From positions 124,001 through 188,000 of the forward strand of contig NZ_OZ060418.1 of the NCBI RefSeq assembly GCF_964059175.1: DNA of 64,000 nt, in the 5' to 3' direction. Shown piece after piece: positions 50,077-61,430 of this stretch. The position numbers and the translations under genes were made by a program. The DNA comes from Buchnera aphidicola (Brachycaudus tragopogonis) (GTDB lineage: Bacteria > Pseudomonadota > Gammaproteobacteria > Enterobacterales > Enterobacteriaceae). Under the pieces are notes generated by a model. The model had not been told where the DNA came from. It did no database searches and saw only the letters and a list, made by a program, of their open reading frames with translations. Position 1 is the first letter of the stretch. Every line of letters begins with the position of its first letter.

Positions 50077-50619
50077 ATGATTTTAAAAAACATTATTATC
50101 GGATTTTTAACGCAAATAAGAAGTATTTTAATGATTGGTTTAAATATTTTTTCAAAATCTGAAACTCAATCATATCCAGAAGAAAAGGTAAATTTATCTT
50201 CGCGTTATCGAGGCCGTATTATATTAACACGTAATTTAGATGGAAATGAACGTTGTGTTGCTTGTAATTTATGTGCAGCAGTTTGTCCTGTAGATTGTAT
50301 TTCTCTTCAAAAATCTGAAAAAACTGGCGGTCGTTGGTATCCAGAATTTTTTAGAATTAATTTTTCTCGTTGTATTTTTTGTGGTTTGTGTGAGGAAGCG
50401 TGTCCAACGGCTGCAATTCAATTAACTCCAGATTTTGAATTATCTGACTTCCAAAGAAAAGATTTAATATATGAAAAAGAGGATTTGTTAATTTCTGGTC
50501 CAGGAAAGTATCCGGATTATAATTTTTATGATTTTTCTGGTGTTTCTATAAAAGGAAAAAATATAGGTGTATTAAATAGTGAATCTAAACCTGTTAACGT
50601 AAAGGATTTATTGCCATAA
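50077..50619 (+). CDS. nuoI: NADH-quinone oxidoreductase subunit I
   Basis: Ferredoxin-like subunit with clusters N6a and N6b, 180 residues, as in E. coli. The two C-x2-C-x2-C-x3-CP motifs are [12 protein letters not shown] and [12 protein letters not shown]. An amphipathic N-terminal helix anchors it to the membrane arm. All eight ligands are present. It lies 24 bases after nuoH and 9 before nuoJ. Confidence 0.98.
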   Translation: MILKNIIIGFLTQIRSILMIGLNIFSKSETQSYPEEKVNLSSRYRGRIILTRNLDGNERCVACNLCAAVCPVDCISLQKSEKTGGRWYPEFFRINFSRCIFCGLCEEACPTAAIQLTPDFELSDFQRKDLIYEKEDLLISGPGKYPDYNFYDFSGVSIKGKNIGVLNSESKPVNVKDLLP

Positions 50620-50628
50620 GGAGATTTT

Positions 50629-51141
50629 ATGGAATTTGTTTTTTATATATGTTCATTTGTAGCAGTTATTTCTACTTTTTGTGTAATTATTCAAAAAAAT
50701 GCAGTGTATTCTCTATTATATTTAATAATTTCACTTTTATCAATATCTGGTGTTTTTTTTTCACTTGGCGCTTTTTTTGCAGGTGCTTTAGAAGTTATTA
50801 TTTATGCTGGAGCTATTATAGTATTATTTGTTTTTGTTGTTATGATGCTTAATCTCGGTGACAAATATGATATAAAAGAAGCAAAATATTTAAAGCCTCA
50901 TTTTTGGATCGGACCTAGTTTATTATCATTAATATTATTTTTATCAATGACTTATACGATATTTTTTTTAAAAGAAAAAAAAATAGTAGGAATTTTAATT
51001 GATTCTAAAGCAGTAGGTATTAGTTTATTTGGTCCTTATGTATTATTAGTTGAATTATCTTCAATTCTTTTATTATCTGCTTTAGTTGTTGTATTTCATA
51101 TTGGTATAGAAAAAAAATCAATCAAACATAAATCATCATAA
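50629..51141 (+). CDS. nuoJ: NADH-quinone oxidoreductase subunit J
   Basis: Membrane subunit, 170 residues (E. coli 184), with five hydrophobic helices. LEVIIYAGAIIVLFVFVVMML is the conserved third helix containing the pi-bulge region that couples quinone chemistry to proton flow. GGAG precedes the ATG. The C-terminus is shorter than in E. coli. Confidence 0.96.
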   Translation: MEFVFYICSFVAVISTFCVIIQKNAVYSLLYLIISLLSISGVFFSLGAFFAGALEVIIYAGAIIVLFVFVVMMLNLGDKYDIKEAKYLKPHFWIGPSLLSLILFLSMTYTIFFLKEKKIVGILIDSKAVGISLFGPYVLLVELSSILLLSALVVVFHIGIEKKSIKHKSS

Positions 51142-51166
51142 TTAATGTTTATAAGGATTATCATTA

Positions 51167-51469
51167 ATGATTTCTTTATTTCACGGGTTATTTTTATCAT
51201 TAATATTATTTATTTTAGGTTTAACATCTTTAATTGTACGACGCAATATATTATTTATGTTAATTAGTTTAGAAATAATGATGAATGCTGCTGGATTAGC
51301 ATTAATAGTAGTAGGTAGTTATTGGCAACAAGTAGATGGTCAAATAATGTATATATTTGCTATTACTTTAGCTGCATCAGAAGCAAGCATAGCTTTAGCA
51401 TTATTGCTTCAAATTTATAGACGTTGGAAAACATTAAATATTGATATTTTAAGTGAGATGCATGGATGA
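51167..51469 (+). CDS. nuoK: NADH-quinone oxidoreductase subunit K
   Basis: Small antiporter-related membrane subunit, 100 residues, equal to E. coli, with three helices. The buried glutamates are in [13 protein letters not shown] and [15 protein letters not shown]. The stop overlaps the nuoL ATG by four bases (ATGA). Confidence 0.98.
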   Translation: MISLFHGLFLSLILFILGLTSLIVRRNILFMLISLEIMMNAAGLALIVVGSYWQQVDGQIMYIFAITLAASEASIALALLLQIYRRWKTLNIDILSEMHG

Positions 51470-53301
51470 ATATTATTTTCTTCATAGTTTTGTTTCCACT
51501 AATTGGATTTTTATTTTTATCTTTCAATCAAGGCTTAATATCTAAAAAAAAAGCATCAAAAATAGGTATTTATTCAGTATTTATATCATTTTTAATTACT
51601 TTTTTCTATATTTTTATCTTTATTAAAAACACGGACAAAGTTATTGTTCAAAAATTATGGCAATGGATATCTATTTATAATTTTAAGATTGATTTTTCCT
51701 TTCTATTAGATGGATTATCTTTAAGTATGTTATCTGTAATTACAGGTGTAGGTTTATTAATACATATTTTTTCTTCTTGGTATATGGAGAAAAAAGAAGG
51801 TTGTTCACGTTTTTTTGCATATACTAATTTATTTATAGCAAGTATGTCCGTTTTAGTATTATCAGATAATTTTTTATTTATGTATTTAGGATGGGAAGGA
51901 GTTAGTGTATGCTCTTATCTATTAATTGGTTTTTATTACACAGATTTCAACAATAATTATTGTGCTCTTAAAGCTTTTATTTTAACTAGAATTTCTGATG
52001 TTTTTTTAATGATAGCAATGTTTTTAATATATCAAGAATATGGTACTTTTAATTTTCAAGAAATTAAATTTTTATCAACTTTTTTAAATATAGAAAATTG
52101 CCATATTTTAAATTGGATTACATTTTGTTTATTAATAGGTGTCTTGGGGAAATCAGCACAGTTACCATTACACACTTGGTTATCGGATGCAATGGTTGGG
52201 CCTACTCCTGTTTCAGCTTTGATTCATGCAGCTACTATGGTTACAGCTGGGGTTTATTTAATAGCTAGAACTCATTTTTTATTTTTATTAACTCCAGATA
52301 TATTATATCTTGTAAGTTTAGTTGGTACACTAACAATATTAGTTTCTAGTATATCTGCTTTATTTCAGAGTGATATAAAACGTATTTTGGCTTATTCTAC
52401 GATGAGTCAAATAGGGTATATGTTTTTAGCACTTGGAGTTCAGGCGTGGAGCGCGGCAATAACGCATTTAATTATGCATGCTATTTTTAAAGCGTTATTA
52501 TTTTTATCTGCAGGTTCATTAATTCTATCTTGTAACAATGAAAAAAATATATTTAATTTAGGAGGTTTACGTAAAAAATTACCTTTTTTATATATTAATT
52601 TTATAGTTGGAGGTGCTTCTTTAGTTTCTTTTCCCTTAGTTACAGCTGGTTTTTATAGTAAAGGTAACATTTTATTTAGTGTGTTACAAAGTGGTCATAT
52701 TAATTTATTTTTAATTTCTTTATTTTGTTCTTTTTTGACCGCTATTTACACATTTAGAATGATTTTTGTTGTTTTTCATGGAAAATCTATTTGTACGGCT
52801 ACTTCCTATTCTAGTTTTGGACACAATATACCATTATTAATTCTTTTATTTTTTTCTACAATTTTTGGATCATATATTGTTCCGCCATTATCTTATGTAC
52901 TTCCTCCATATAATTTATTCATAGATAATAAATTTTTGTTTGAAATAATATGTAGTATATTGTCTATTTCTGGAATATATTTTTCTTATTATTTTTGGAT
53001 TAAAAATACATATTGGATTGATAAATGTTTGCAATTTAATTTAATAAGATATATTTCTTCTTTTTTTTTAAAAGGTTGGGGATTTGATTTTTTTTATAAT
53101 AGATTTTTTTTAAATTTTTATTTATATATAGCACAACTACTATCTCTTGATCCATTTAATAAAGTTATGTATTTTTTTATAAAAATAGTAGATATATTTA
53201 ATTTTTATTTACTAAAGATAAGTAATGGTTATATAAGATGGTATATAACTTCAATGGCATTAGGTGTAAATTTAATTTTTATATTAATTTTACTTTTTTA
53301 G
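51466..53301 (+). CDS. nuoL: NADH-quinone oxidoreductase subunit L
   Basis: Distal proton-pumping antiporter-like subunit, 611 residues (E. coli 613), with many hydrophobic helices and the long lateral helix at the C-terminus. [58 protein letters not shown] and [21 protein letters not shown] contain the channel glutamate and lysines. An 82-base gap separates it from nuoM. Confidence 0.98.
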   Translation: MNIIFFIVLFPLIGFLFLSFNQGLISKKKASKIGIYSVFISFLITFFYIFIFIKNTDKVIVQKLWQWISIYNFKIDFSFLLDGLSLSMLSVITGVGLLIHIFSSWYMEKKEGCSRFFAYTNLFIASMSVLVLSDNFLFMYLGWEGVSVCSYLLIGFYYTDFNNNYCALKAFILTRISDVFLMIAMFLIYQEYGTFNFQEIKFLSTFLNIENCHILNWITFCLLIGVLGKSAQLPLHTWLSDAMVGPTPVSALIHAATMVTAGVYLIARTHFLFLLTPDILYLVSLVGTLTILVSSISALFQSDIKRILAYSTMSQIGYMFLALGVQAWSAAITHLIMHAIFKALLFLSAGSLILSCNNEKNIFNLGGLRKKLPFLYINFIVGGASLVSFPLVTAGFYSKGNILFSVLQSGHINLFLISLFCSFLTAIYTFRMIFVVFHGKSICTATSYSSFGHNIPLLILLFFSTIFGSYIVPPLSYVLPPYNLFIDNKFLFEIICSILSISGIYFSYYFWIKNTYWIDKCLQFNLIRYISSFFLKGWGFDFFYNRFFLNFYLYIAQLLSLDPFNKVMYFFIKIVDIFNFYLLKISNGYIRWYITSMALGVNLIFILILLF

Positions 53302-53383
53302 TTTATTGTAAAATAAATTATTTTATAACAATAAAAAATTATTAATTAAATAGTTATAGTGAATATATAGGAATATACTTGTA

Positions 53384-54862
53384 ATGTTACTTTCTTTGTT
53401 AATTATCATTCCATTTTTTAGTAGTTTTTTTTCTTTTTTTTCTTATAATTTGAATAAAAATGCTCCTCGTTGGATTGCACTAATAGGAATTATACTAACT
53501 CTATTAGTAATTATTAAAATATCAATGCAGGAAAATGATTATTTTTTCCAAGTAACACATTATCCTAATTGGAATTGTCAATTCATTATACCGTGGATAC
53601 CAAAATTTGGTATTTCATTTAACATTGCAACTGATGGTTTGTCTATTGTTATGCTTGTTTTTGCTTCTTTATTATCAATTATATCTATTGTATGTTCGTG
53701 GAATGAAATTAAAATAAAAGAAGGTTTTTTTTATTTTAATTTTATGCTTGTGTTTACTGGGATAATTGGTATTTTTATTGCTGTAGATCTGTTTTTATTT
53801 TTCTTTTTTTGGGAAATTATTTTAATTCCTATGTATTTTTTAATTGCATTGTGGAGTGATAAAGAAAAAAAAGAAAATAGCTATTTTGCTGCGAACAAGT
53901 TTTTTATATATGGACAAATTTCTGGATTAATATTGTTATCATCTATTTTATTATTAGTTCTTAACTATTATAAAATTACTCATATTTTAACTTTCGATTA
54001 TAACTTACTGTTAAATCAATCAATAAATCAATATGTAGAATATATTATAATGTTAGGATTTTTTTTCGCATTTGCTATAAAAATGCCTATTATTCCCTTT
54101 CATGGATGGTTAGCAGATACGCATGTTCAATGTCCATCTTGTGGTGCAGTAGAGATTATTGGCATTTTATTAAAAACTGCTCCTTATGCATTTTTGAGAT
54201 ATAATTTAGTACTTGTTCCTCATGCAACAGAAAAATTTGCTTCCATTGCAATGTTTTTAGGTCTTATCAGTATATTTTATGGTGCTTTTATTGCTTTTTC
54301 TCAAACAAACATTAAACGTTTAATTGCTTATTCTTCAATTTCTCATATGGGATTAATTTTAATTGCTATTTATAGTAATAATGAGATATCTCTACAGGGT
54401 GTAGTAATTCAAATGTTATCAAATAGTGTTTCTACTGCTGCTTTATGTATTTTGTCTGGTCAACTTTATCAACGCTTAAAAACTCAAGATATGCGTCTAA
54501 TGGGAGGTTTATGGTCTTATGTTTACTGGATTCCAGGTTTTACTTTGTTTTTTTCTCTTGCAAATTTAGGAATACCTGGAACAGGAAATTTTATTGGTGA
54601 ATTTTTAATTTTGTCTGGTCTTTTTCAATTTTTTCCACTTACATCTATATTAGCTACTATTGGTATAGTTTTTTCTTCTATTTATTCTTTAAATATGATA
54701 CATAAAATATTTTATGGTTCATCTAAAAAAGTTTTACCGATGTTTTTTTTAAACAAGAAAGAATTATGGACGATAATAGTGTTAATTATTACATTAGTTT
54801 TTTTAGGTATCAATCCTCAAAAAATTATAGATGCTTCATATAATTCTATACATAACATTTAG
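53384..54862 (+). CDS. nuoM: NADH-quinone oxidoreductase subunit M
   Basis: Middle proton-pumping antiporter-like subunit, 492 residues (E. coli 509). FFFFWEIILIPMYFLIALW carries the key glutamate, KMPIIPFHGWLADTHVQCPSCGAVEIIGILLK the channel lysine and loop, and NIKRLIAYSSISHMG the second lysine. One divergence from E. coli is CPSCG, where the family usually has APTAG. nuoN follows 45 bases later. Confidence 0.98.
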   Translation: MLLSLLIIIPFFSSFFSFFSYNLNKNAPRWIALIGIILTLLVIIKISMQENDYFFQVTHYPNWNCQFIIPWIPKFGISFNIATDGLSIVMLVFASLLSIISIVCSWNEIKIKEGFFYFNFMLVFTGIIGIFIAVDLFLFFFFWEIILIPMYFLIALWSDKEKKENSYFAANKFFIYGQISGLILLSSILLLVLNYYKITHILTFDYNLLLNQSINQYVEYIIMLGFFFAFAIKMPIIPFHGWLADTHVQCPSCGAVEIIGILLKTAPYAFLRYNLVLVPHATEKFASIAMFLGLISIFYGAFIAFSQTNIKRLIAYSSISHMGLILIAIYSNNEISLQGVVIQMLSNSVSTAALCILSGQLYQRLKTQDMRLMGGLWSYVYWIPGFTLFFSLANLGIPGTGNFIGEFLILSGLFQFFPLTSILATIGIVFSSIYSLNMIHKIFYGSSKKVLPMFFLNKKELWTIIVLIITLVFLGINPQKIIDASYNSIHNI

Positions 54863-54907
54863 TAAGAATTTAATTATTCTATTTTAAAGATAAGGTTGTG
54901 ATTGGCA

Positions 54908-56368
54908 ATGACAATAAATTTACAACAACTAATAGCATTGTTGCCTTTTTTAATTGTATTATTCACTTTAGTAACAGTTGTATTATCTATTTCTTATAAT
55001 AGAAATTATTTATTTATTTCTATTCTTAGTATAATGGGTTTATTATCTGCATTATCTTCATTGTATTTTTCAAGTAAAATTGTTCCAATAGATATAACTT
55101 TTTTGTTTCATATTAATAGTTATTCTATTTTTTATATCGGTATGATTATAATTGCAAGTATTAGCACATGCATTTTTGCGTATCCATCGCTATTAAGATA
55201 TCCATTTAATAAAGAAGAATTTTATTTATTGATACTGATTTCTACTTTGGGCGCCATGTCATTAATTATTTCGAACCACATGTCGTCTTTTTTTATCAAT
55301 ATTGAACTAACATCTTTACCAATATTTGGTTTAATTGGGTATTCTAGTTATAAAAAAAAGTCTTTAGAAGCTTCATTTAAATACGTTATTTTATCTGGTG
55401 TTGCATCTAGTTTTTTATTGCTTGGTATTGCCTGGGTGTATTCTGTTTGCGGTGATTTAAGTTTTATGTCTATAAATAGTATTTTGAATGCAGTATCTTT
55501 AAATGAAAAAGTAGTTTTATTGTTTGGTTTTAGTATGATACTTTTATCTTTATTCTTTAAATTATCAATTGTGCCGTTTCATTTATGGACTCCTGATATT
55601 TATCAAGGTACTCCTGCCTTAGTATTATCTTTTTTTTCTACTGTTGGGAAAATTTCTATTTTTTCTGTGTTATTACATTTATTATCGCATGTTTCTTTTT
55701 CAAATTATAACCAGTTATACCTTGTAATATCATTATTTACTATTTCTTCTATGTTGTTTGGTAATATTATGGCTCTTTTCCAAAAAAATTTTAAGAGGTT
55801 TTTAGGATATACATCAATATCGCAAATGGGATATCTTTTTGTAGTATTGCTGGTATTAGATAATAATTATGTATTTTCTTTAGAAGCTAGTAGTATATAT
55901 TTGTTTTCTTATTTATTCAGTAATATAGCATGTTTTGGTATTATCGATTTTATTTCTAGTTTAGATCAAAAAAATAATTCTAATTTAATATCTTCATATC
56001 GAGGATTTTTTTGGTCATATCCAGTTTTATGTAGTATTTTAACGCTTGTTCTACTTTCTTTAGCTGGACTTCCAATGACTTTAGGATTTATAGGAAAATT
56101 TTATATATTATCAATTATTATTAAAGAAGATTTATGGATAGTGGGATGTACATTTTTAGTATCTACGTTGTTAGGTATTTATTGTTACTTGAGAGTGATT
56201 ATTAATTTATACTTAAGTTCTTCACAAGTATTAGAGAAAAAAGATTCAAACAATTTAGCATATGTTTCTTCTAAAATAGTAATAATTTTTACGGGAACAA
56301 TATTATTAATATTAGGAATATATCCGAATCCATTAATTAGTTTACTTAAAATATGCTCATTATTTTGA
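54908..56368 (+). CDS. nuoN: NADH-quinone oxidoreductase subunit N
   Basis: Third antiporter-like proton-pumping subunit, 486 residues (E. coli 485). FINIELTSLPIFGLIGYSSYKKKSLEASFKYVILSG and KLSIVPFHLWTPDIYQGTPA hold the channel residues; FKRFLGYTSISQMGY follows. The ATG at 54908 was chosen because MTINLQQLIALLP aligns with the E. coli start; an in-frame TTG at 54902 is better spaced from AAGG (54892-54895) and remains possible. Last gene of the nuo operon. Confidence 0.96.
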   Translation: MTINLQQLIALLPFLIVLFTLVTVVLSISYNRNYLFISILSIMGLLSALSSLYFSSKIVPIDITFLFHINSYSIFYIGMIIIASISTCIFAYPSLLRYPFNKEEFYLLILISTLGAMSLIISNHMSSFFINIELTSLPIFGLIGYSSYKKKSLEASFKYVILSGVASSFLLLGIAWVYSVCGDLSFMSINSILNAVSLNEKVVLLFGFSMILLSLFFKLSIVPFHLWTPDIYQGTPALVLSFFSTVGKISIFSVLLHLLSHVSFSNYNQLYLVISLFTISSMLFGNIMALFQKNFKRFLGYTSISQMGYLFVVLLVLDNNYVFSLEASSIYLFSYLFSNIACFGIIDFISSLDQKNNSNLISSYRGFFWSYPVLCSILTLVLLSLAGLPMTLGFIGKFYILSIIIKEDLWIVGCTFLVSTLLGIYCYLRVIINLYLSSSQVLEKKDSNNLAYVSSKIVIIFTGTILLILGIYPNPLISLLKICSLF

Positions 56369-56405
56369 TATTAAAAATTTTTTTATAAAAATAGGATTAA
56401 GATTA

Positions 56406-57371
56406 GTGATTTATATTCCTTTTACCCCATTACTTTGGAGTATTTTTTTTTTCTTGATTGTAATTATATTTGCAATAGATAATTACATATACAAAGATAA
56501 TAAAATACAGGAAAAGTCTTTAAAACATTCTTTTTTTTGTTATTCTTATTGGTTTTTTTTATCTTTGTTTTTTATTTTATTTTTTTGGTTTGTAACGTAT
56601 AAGAATGAAAGTAGTACAGTTGCTAATAAAAACGTTATATTATTTTTTACTGGATATTTATTGGAAGTGTTACTTTCAATTGATAATGTTTTTGTTTGGT
56701 TTCTTGTTTTTAAATCATTAAAAATTCCAATTATTTTTCAAAAGAAAGTATTATTGTATGGTATATGGAGTGCGGTAATCTTACGTTTTGTTATAATTTT
56801 TTATGGACAAATATTATTTTCTAAATATCATTGGATATTGTATTTTTTTGCTATGTTTTTTTTAGCAACTAGCTTAAAAATTATTTTTTTTAACAGTAAA
56901 AACAACAGTCAAAATGATTCACAAGAAAAAAATATTGGAATGTTTTGGATTTCTAATTTTTTTAGAGTTTCTCAAGATGTTCATGATAAAAAATTTTTTT
57001 TTGTATTAAATAAAAAATTATTTATTACTCCTTTATTATTATCTTTAATTATAATAGAGTTAAGTGATATTATTTTCTCAATAGATAGTATTCCTGCTAT
57101 TTTTTCTATTACTGATAATTTTTTTATTATAGTGACTTCAAATATTTTTGCAGTTTTAGGTTTAAGATCTATGTATTTTTTTATATCGACTATAGTGGAA
57201 AAATATCCTGAAATTGAATATGGATTATCAGGCGTATTAATTTTTATTGCATTAAAAATATTACTCGAAAAATTTGTTGTTATATCAACAATGATTACAT
57301 TATTGATAATATTAATAATAATAATGCTTACGTTAATCATTAACAAATTTTTAAAATTTAAAAAACATTAA
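56406..57371 (+). CDS. alx: TerC-family membrane protein Alx
   Basis: Polytopic TerC/Alx-type protein (E. coli Alx, formerly YgjT), 321 residues, equal to E. coli. About eight hydrophobic helices. The two family motifs with conserved acidic residues are LLSIDNVFVWF and ELSDIIFSIDSIPAIFSIT. GTG start with AGGATTAAG upstream. In E. coli Alx is linked to manganese export and alkaline response, and it is controlled by a yybP-ykoY riboswitch. Here only 37 bases separate it from nuoN, leaving no room for that leader. A T10 tract (56453-56462) lies in frame. Confidence 0.92.
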   Translation: MIYIPFTPLLWSIFFFLIVIIFAIDNYIYKDNKIQEKSLKHSFFCYSYWFFLSLFFILFFWFVTYKNESSTVANKNVILFFTGYLLEVLLSIDNVFVWFLVFKSLKIPIIFQKKVLLYGIWSAVILRFVIIFYGQILFSKYHWILYFFAMFFLATSLKIIFFNSKNNSQNDSQEKNIGMFWISNFFRVSQDVHDKKFFFVLNKKLFITPLLLSLIIIELSDIIFSIDSIPAIFSITDNFFIIVTSNIFAVLGLRSMYFFISTIVEKYPEIEYGLSGVLIFIALKILLEKFVVISTMITLLIILIIIMLTLIINKFLKFKKH

Positions 57372-57559
57372 TTTTTTTATAAAATGTATTATAAATATTC
57401 ATGATACTTTTCATTAAAGAATTATTCGAATAATGTACATATTTTTATAAGTCAATTAAATGTACAACATACTTAAAATATGATTTTTTTAGTATTTTTA
57501 AAAAATTTTTTTTTATATTTTTTATTCCATTTTTTGTATAAAATAATTATAAGACTAAT

Positions 57560-58822
57560 ATGCGAAAAAACAACTCCTTGTCCATTTGGTTGAAATATTT
57601 AGAAAAAATAGATAAAAAGGTAGTATTTAATCTTAGTAAATTAAAATTTATCGCAAAAAAATTAAACTTATTAAATTCAAAAGCATTTATTTTTACTGTT
57701 GCAGGTACTAATGGTAAAGGTACAACTTGTGCAATGTTAGAAACATTACTGTTAAATTCAGGTTATCAAGTAGGATTATATACTTCGCCTCATCTTATTA
57801 ATTATTTAGAGCGAGTTCGTATTAATGGTTCTATTCTTGATGCAGAAGAGCATATTTCTTCTTTTAAATATATAGAGTTAGTAAGATGTTCCTATTTATT
57901 AAGTTATTTTGAATTTATTACACTTGCAGCATTGTTTTTATTTCAAAAAAAATCATTAGATATTATAATATTAGAAGTAGGTGTAGGTGGACGTTTAGAT
58001 GCTACTAATATTATTGATTCTGATTTATCTATTATCACTAATATAGGAATAGATCATACTTCTGTATTAGGGTATAATCGTTTAAGCATTGCTCGTGAAA
58101 AATCTGGTATTTTTAGAAAAAATAAAATTTCTGTAATTGGAGAAATAGATATTCCAGACTCTATGAAAAATATAGCTAAAGAAAAAAAAACTATACTAAA
58201 AAAAATTAATAAAGATTGGTTTTGGAATAAAAAAAATCATTATTGGAATTTTATACATCCTGACATTGAATTATTTAGTTTGCCATTGACTCATATACCA
58301 CTTTCTAATACAGCTCTTGCTTTATCTGCATTATATTATGCTGGTTTTAAAATTACTGAAGAAGTTATAAGAGCATCTATTTCTAGAGTAAAATTACCAG
58401 GTAGATTTCAAATTATTTCTAGTTTTCCTTTCATTATTGTTGATGTAGCACATAATCCTGACGCTGCTTTATATTTATTTAAAAAGATAAATGATTTAGA
58501 TATTAAAGGAAAAATATATGCATTGATAGGTATGTTAGAAGATAAAGACATTTCAGGAATAGTTCATCCTTTTAAAAAAATAATTAATTATTGGTATGCT
58601 GCACCTTTAAAAACAAGTCGTACTGCCACTTCAGAAAAATTAAAAAAAAATTTACCTTCTGGTAACACTATAGTATTAAATAGCATTCATGAAGCCTATA
58701 AAATAGTAAAGCTATCATTAAAAAAACAAGATGCTATTTTAGTTTTTGGTTCTTTTTTAACTGTATCAGAATTTATTTCTGCAAAAAACATAGAAGATAA
58801 AACAGATATATCAAAAATTTAA
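57560..58822 (+). CDS. folC: Folylpolyglutamate synthase / dihydrofolate synthase
   Basis: Mur-ligase-like enzyme that adds glutamate to dihydropteroate or folates; 420 residues (E. coli 422). The ATP loop is VAGTNGKGTTCAM, followed by TSPHLINYLERVRING, EVGVGGRLDATN, TNIGIDHTSVLG with REKSGIFR, and VDVAHNPDA. A 188-base AT-rich gap upstream shows no gene. cvpA follows 13 bases later. It links with folE and folA in the same window. Confidence 0.96.
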   Translation: MRKNNSLSIWLKYLEKIDKKVVFNLSKLKFIAKKLNLLNSKAFIFTVAGTNGKGTTCAMLETLLLNSGYQVGLYTSPHLINYLERVRINGSILDAEEHISSFKYIELVRCSYLLSYFEFITLAALFLFQKKSLDIIILEVGVGGRLDATNIIDSDLSIITNIGIDHTSVLGYNRLSIAREKSGIFRKNKISVIGEIDIPDSMKNIAKEKKTILKKINKDWFWNKKNHYWNFIHPDIELFSLPLTHIPLSNTALALSALYYAGFKITEEVIRASISRVKLPGRFQIISSFPFIIVDVAHNPDAALYLFKKINDLDIKGKIYALIGMLEDKDISGIVHPFKKIINYWYAAPLKTSRTATSEKLKKNLPSGNTIVLNSIHEAYKIVKLSLKKQDAILVFGSFLTVSEFISAKNIEDKTDISKI

Positions 58823-58835
58823 TTTTGGAAATTTT

Positions 58836-59314
58836 ATGTTTTTATTGGATTATATTATTATTGCTACTATTTTTATTTCAGTATTTTTAGGTTTATTACG
58901 TGGTTTTTTACAAGAATTCATCTCTTCTTGTTTTTGGTTTTTTACTTTTTATTTTTTTTATAAATATTATTATTTTAGTTCTTTTTATACAAATGCTTTA
59001 CAAAATATTTTTTTTAAAAAAAATATTTTAATACTTAATGTAATTTTTTTTTTATTTTAAAAAAAATGTTAAATTATTCTTTAAAAAAAATCATACATAA
59101 AATAAATATTTTTTATTTAAATGTTTTTTTAGGAGGTGTTTTTGGCATATTTCGTAGTGTGCTATTAGTTTTTGCGTTTCTTTTAATTTTTAAACATTTA
59201 AGTATAATAAGTTATAATTTTTATATAGACCATTCTTTTTTAATTAATATATTTTTTAAAATTGTAAAATTATTTTTGATATTTTTCAAACAACTAAGCA
59301 CATTATTAATATAA
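58836..59314 (+). CDS. cvpA: Colicin V production protein homologue CvpA, frame broken at a T10 tract
   Basis: Inner-membrane protein of the CvpA family, with four predicted helices. The gene is in two overlapping-frame pieces: 58836-59060 (DYIIIATIFISVFLGLLRGFLQEF, close to the E. coli N-terminus) and the continuation through 59314 (NVFLGGVFGIFRSVLLVFAFLL, matching E. coli GVCFGALRGVLIV). The frame changes within ten Ts at 59044-59053; one extra T or two fewer restores a 159- or 158-residue protein (E. coli 162). Both halves keep family features, so slippage rescue is plausible. An early pseudogene or sequence error cannot be excluded. In E. coli cvpA also follows folC, although dedD lies between. 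Confidence 0.8.
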
Positions 59315-59341
59315 AAATATAAAGCATGATAGTGTGCTTAG
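59294..59341. terminator. Inverted repeat between cvpA and prs
   Basis: CTAAGCACA (59294-59302) pairs perfectly with TGTGCTTAG (59333-59341) across a 30-base AT loop. It overlaps the end of cvpA and sits between two convergent genes, so it is a likely bidirectional transcription end. The long loop lowers confidence. Confidence 0.5.
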
Positions 59342-59373
59342 CATTTGATATATTAAGTTAATATAAAAATATA

Positions 59374-60336
<963 letters not shown>

Positions 60337-60353
60337 TTATCGTCTATTTTTGA

Positions 60354-61226
60354 TTAGTAAACAATATCTTTTTTATAAAGCATTTTGTGTAATGGTGAAA
60401 TATTAACACTTTTTGAGATAAATCCTTTCATATTTTTAGGAATTAAAGCAAGAATTTTTTGTGCAGATTTCTTATCATTGAATTCAGAAAAGATACAAGA
60501 TCCGGTGCCTGTCATACGTGATGGTGCATGTTCAGACAACATTGAAAGTAATTTTTTTATATGAGTAAATTTTTGTGTTACTATATTTTGAAAATCATTA
60601 CTGAAAGGTTCTTTTAATAATATTTTAATAGATTTTTTAGGAGTATTTTTTTTTAAAAAAGGGCTTGAAAACATATTTTTTGTTAATATCTGAGTATTAG
60701 GATATATAATTAAATACCACTTTTCTTTTTGTTTAAATGGATATAATATTTCTCCTATACCTTCAATAATTGCTGTATTTCCCATAATGAATCCAGGTAC
60801 ATCTGTTCCTATTTTTAAACCTAATATAGATAGTTCTTCTAATGTAAATTTTATATTCCATAATTTATTTAAAACAATTAAAGTAGTTGCGGCATTAGAA
60901 GATGCTCCTCCTAATCCGCTTCCTATAGGTATTCTTTTTTTTAAAAATATTTTAGCTCCAATATTAATATTATTTATTTTTTCGTAAAATAATCCTTGCT
61001 CTCTTAATAATTTAGCCGCATTTATAATACTATTTTGAATATTGATCAGAGATTTTTTGTGAGTAAATAGTTTGATATTACCGGTTTTATTAGGAATTAT
61101 TTTTAATGTATCTCCATAATTAAGTAATTGAAATAAAGTCTGTATATAATGATATCCATCTATACGTGTTCCGGTTACGTATAAAAATAGATTTATTTTT
61201 GCAGGAGATGGCCATGTATATATCAT
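60354..61226 (-). CDS. ispE: 4-diphosphocytidyl-2-C-methyl-D-erythritol kinase
   Basis: GHMP kinase of the MEP isoprenoid pathway; 290 residues from the chosen start (E. coli 283). WPSPAKINLFLYVTG is the N-terminal substrate motif, PIGSGLGGASSNAAT the ATP loop, and APSRMTGTGSCIF the C-terminal glycine motif. The start was set at 61226 (MIYTWPSPAK), which aligns with E. coli; an ATG four codons earlier (61238) is possible, and neither has a clear ribosome site. lolB and hemA, which flank this region in E. coli, are absent. Confidence 0.95.
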   Translation of the reverse strand: MIYTWPSPAKINLFLYVTGTRIDGYHYIQTLFQLLNYGDTLKIIPNKTGNIKLFTHKKSLINIQNSIINAAKLLREQGLFYEKINNINIGAKIFLKKRIPIGSGLGGASSNAATTLIVLNKLWNIKFTLEELSILGLKIGTDVPGFIMGNTAIIEGIGEILYPFKQKEKWYLIIYPNTQILTKNMFSSPFLKKNTPKKSIKILLKEPFSNDFQNIVTQKFTHIKKLLSMLSEHAPSRMTGTGSCIFSEFNDKKSAQKILALIPKNMKGFISKSVNISPLHKMLYKKDIVY

Positions 61227-61430
61227 TTTAAGATTCATCGGTTCATTAAAATGTTTGTTTAATGTCAGTTTTTAAAATTACAATAAAAAGATTAAAACAT
61301 GATATATATTATAATATATATATTAATTTTAAAAAAATTTTTTTTATATATGTTACATTAACTTTATAAAAAAAGTTTTTTATCAATTAATAATTATTTT
61401 TAAAAAGATACTAATAGATGGAAGAATGTT

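Noticed and set aside
59066-59314. An independent 82-residue membrane protein after folC
   Set aside because: Its sequence continues CvpA after the T10 tract, so it is the second half of cvpA and not a separate gene.
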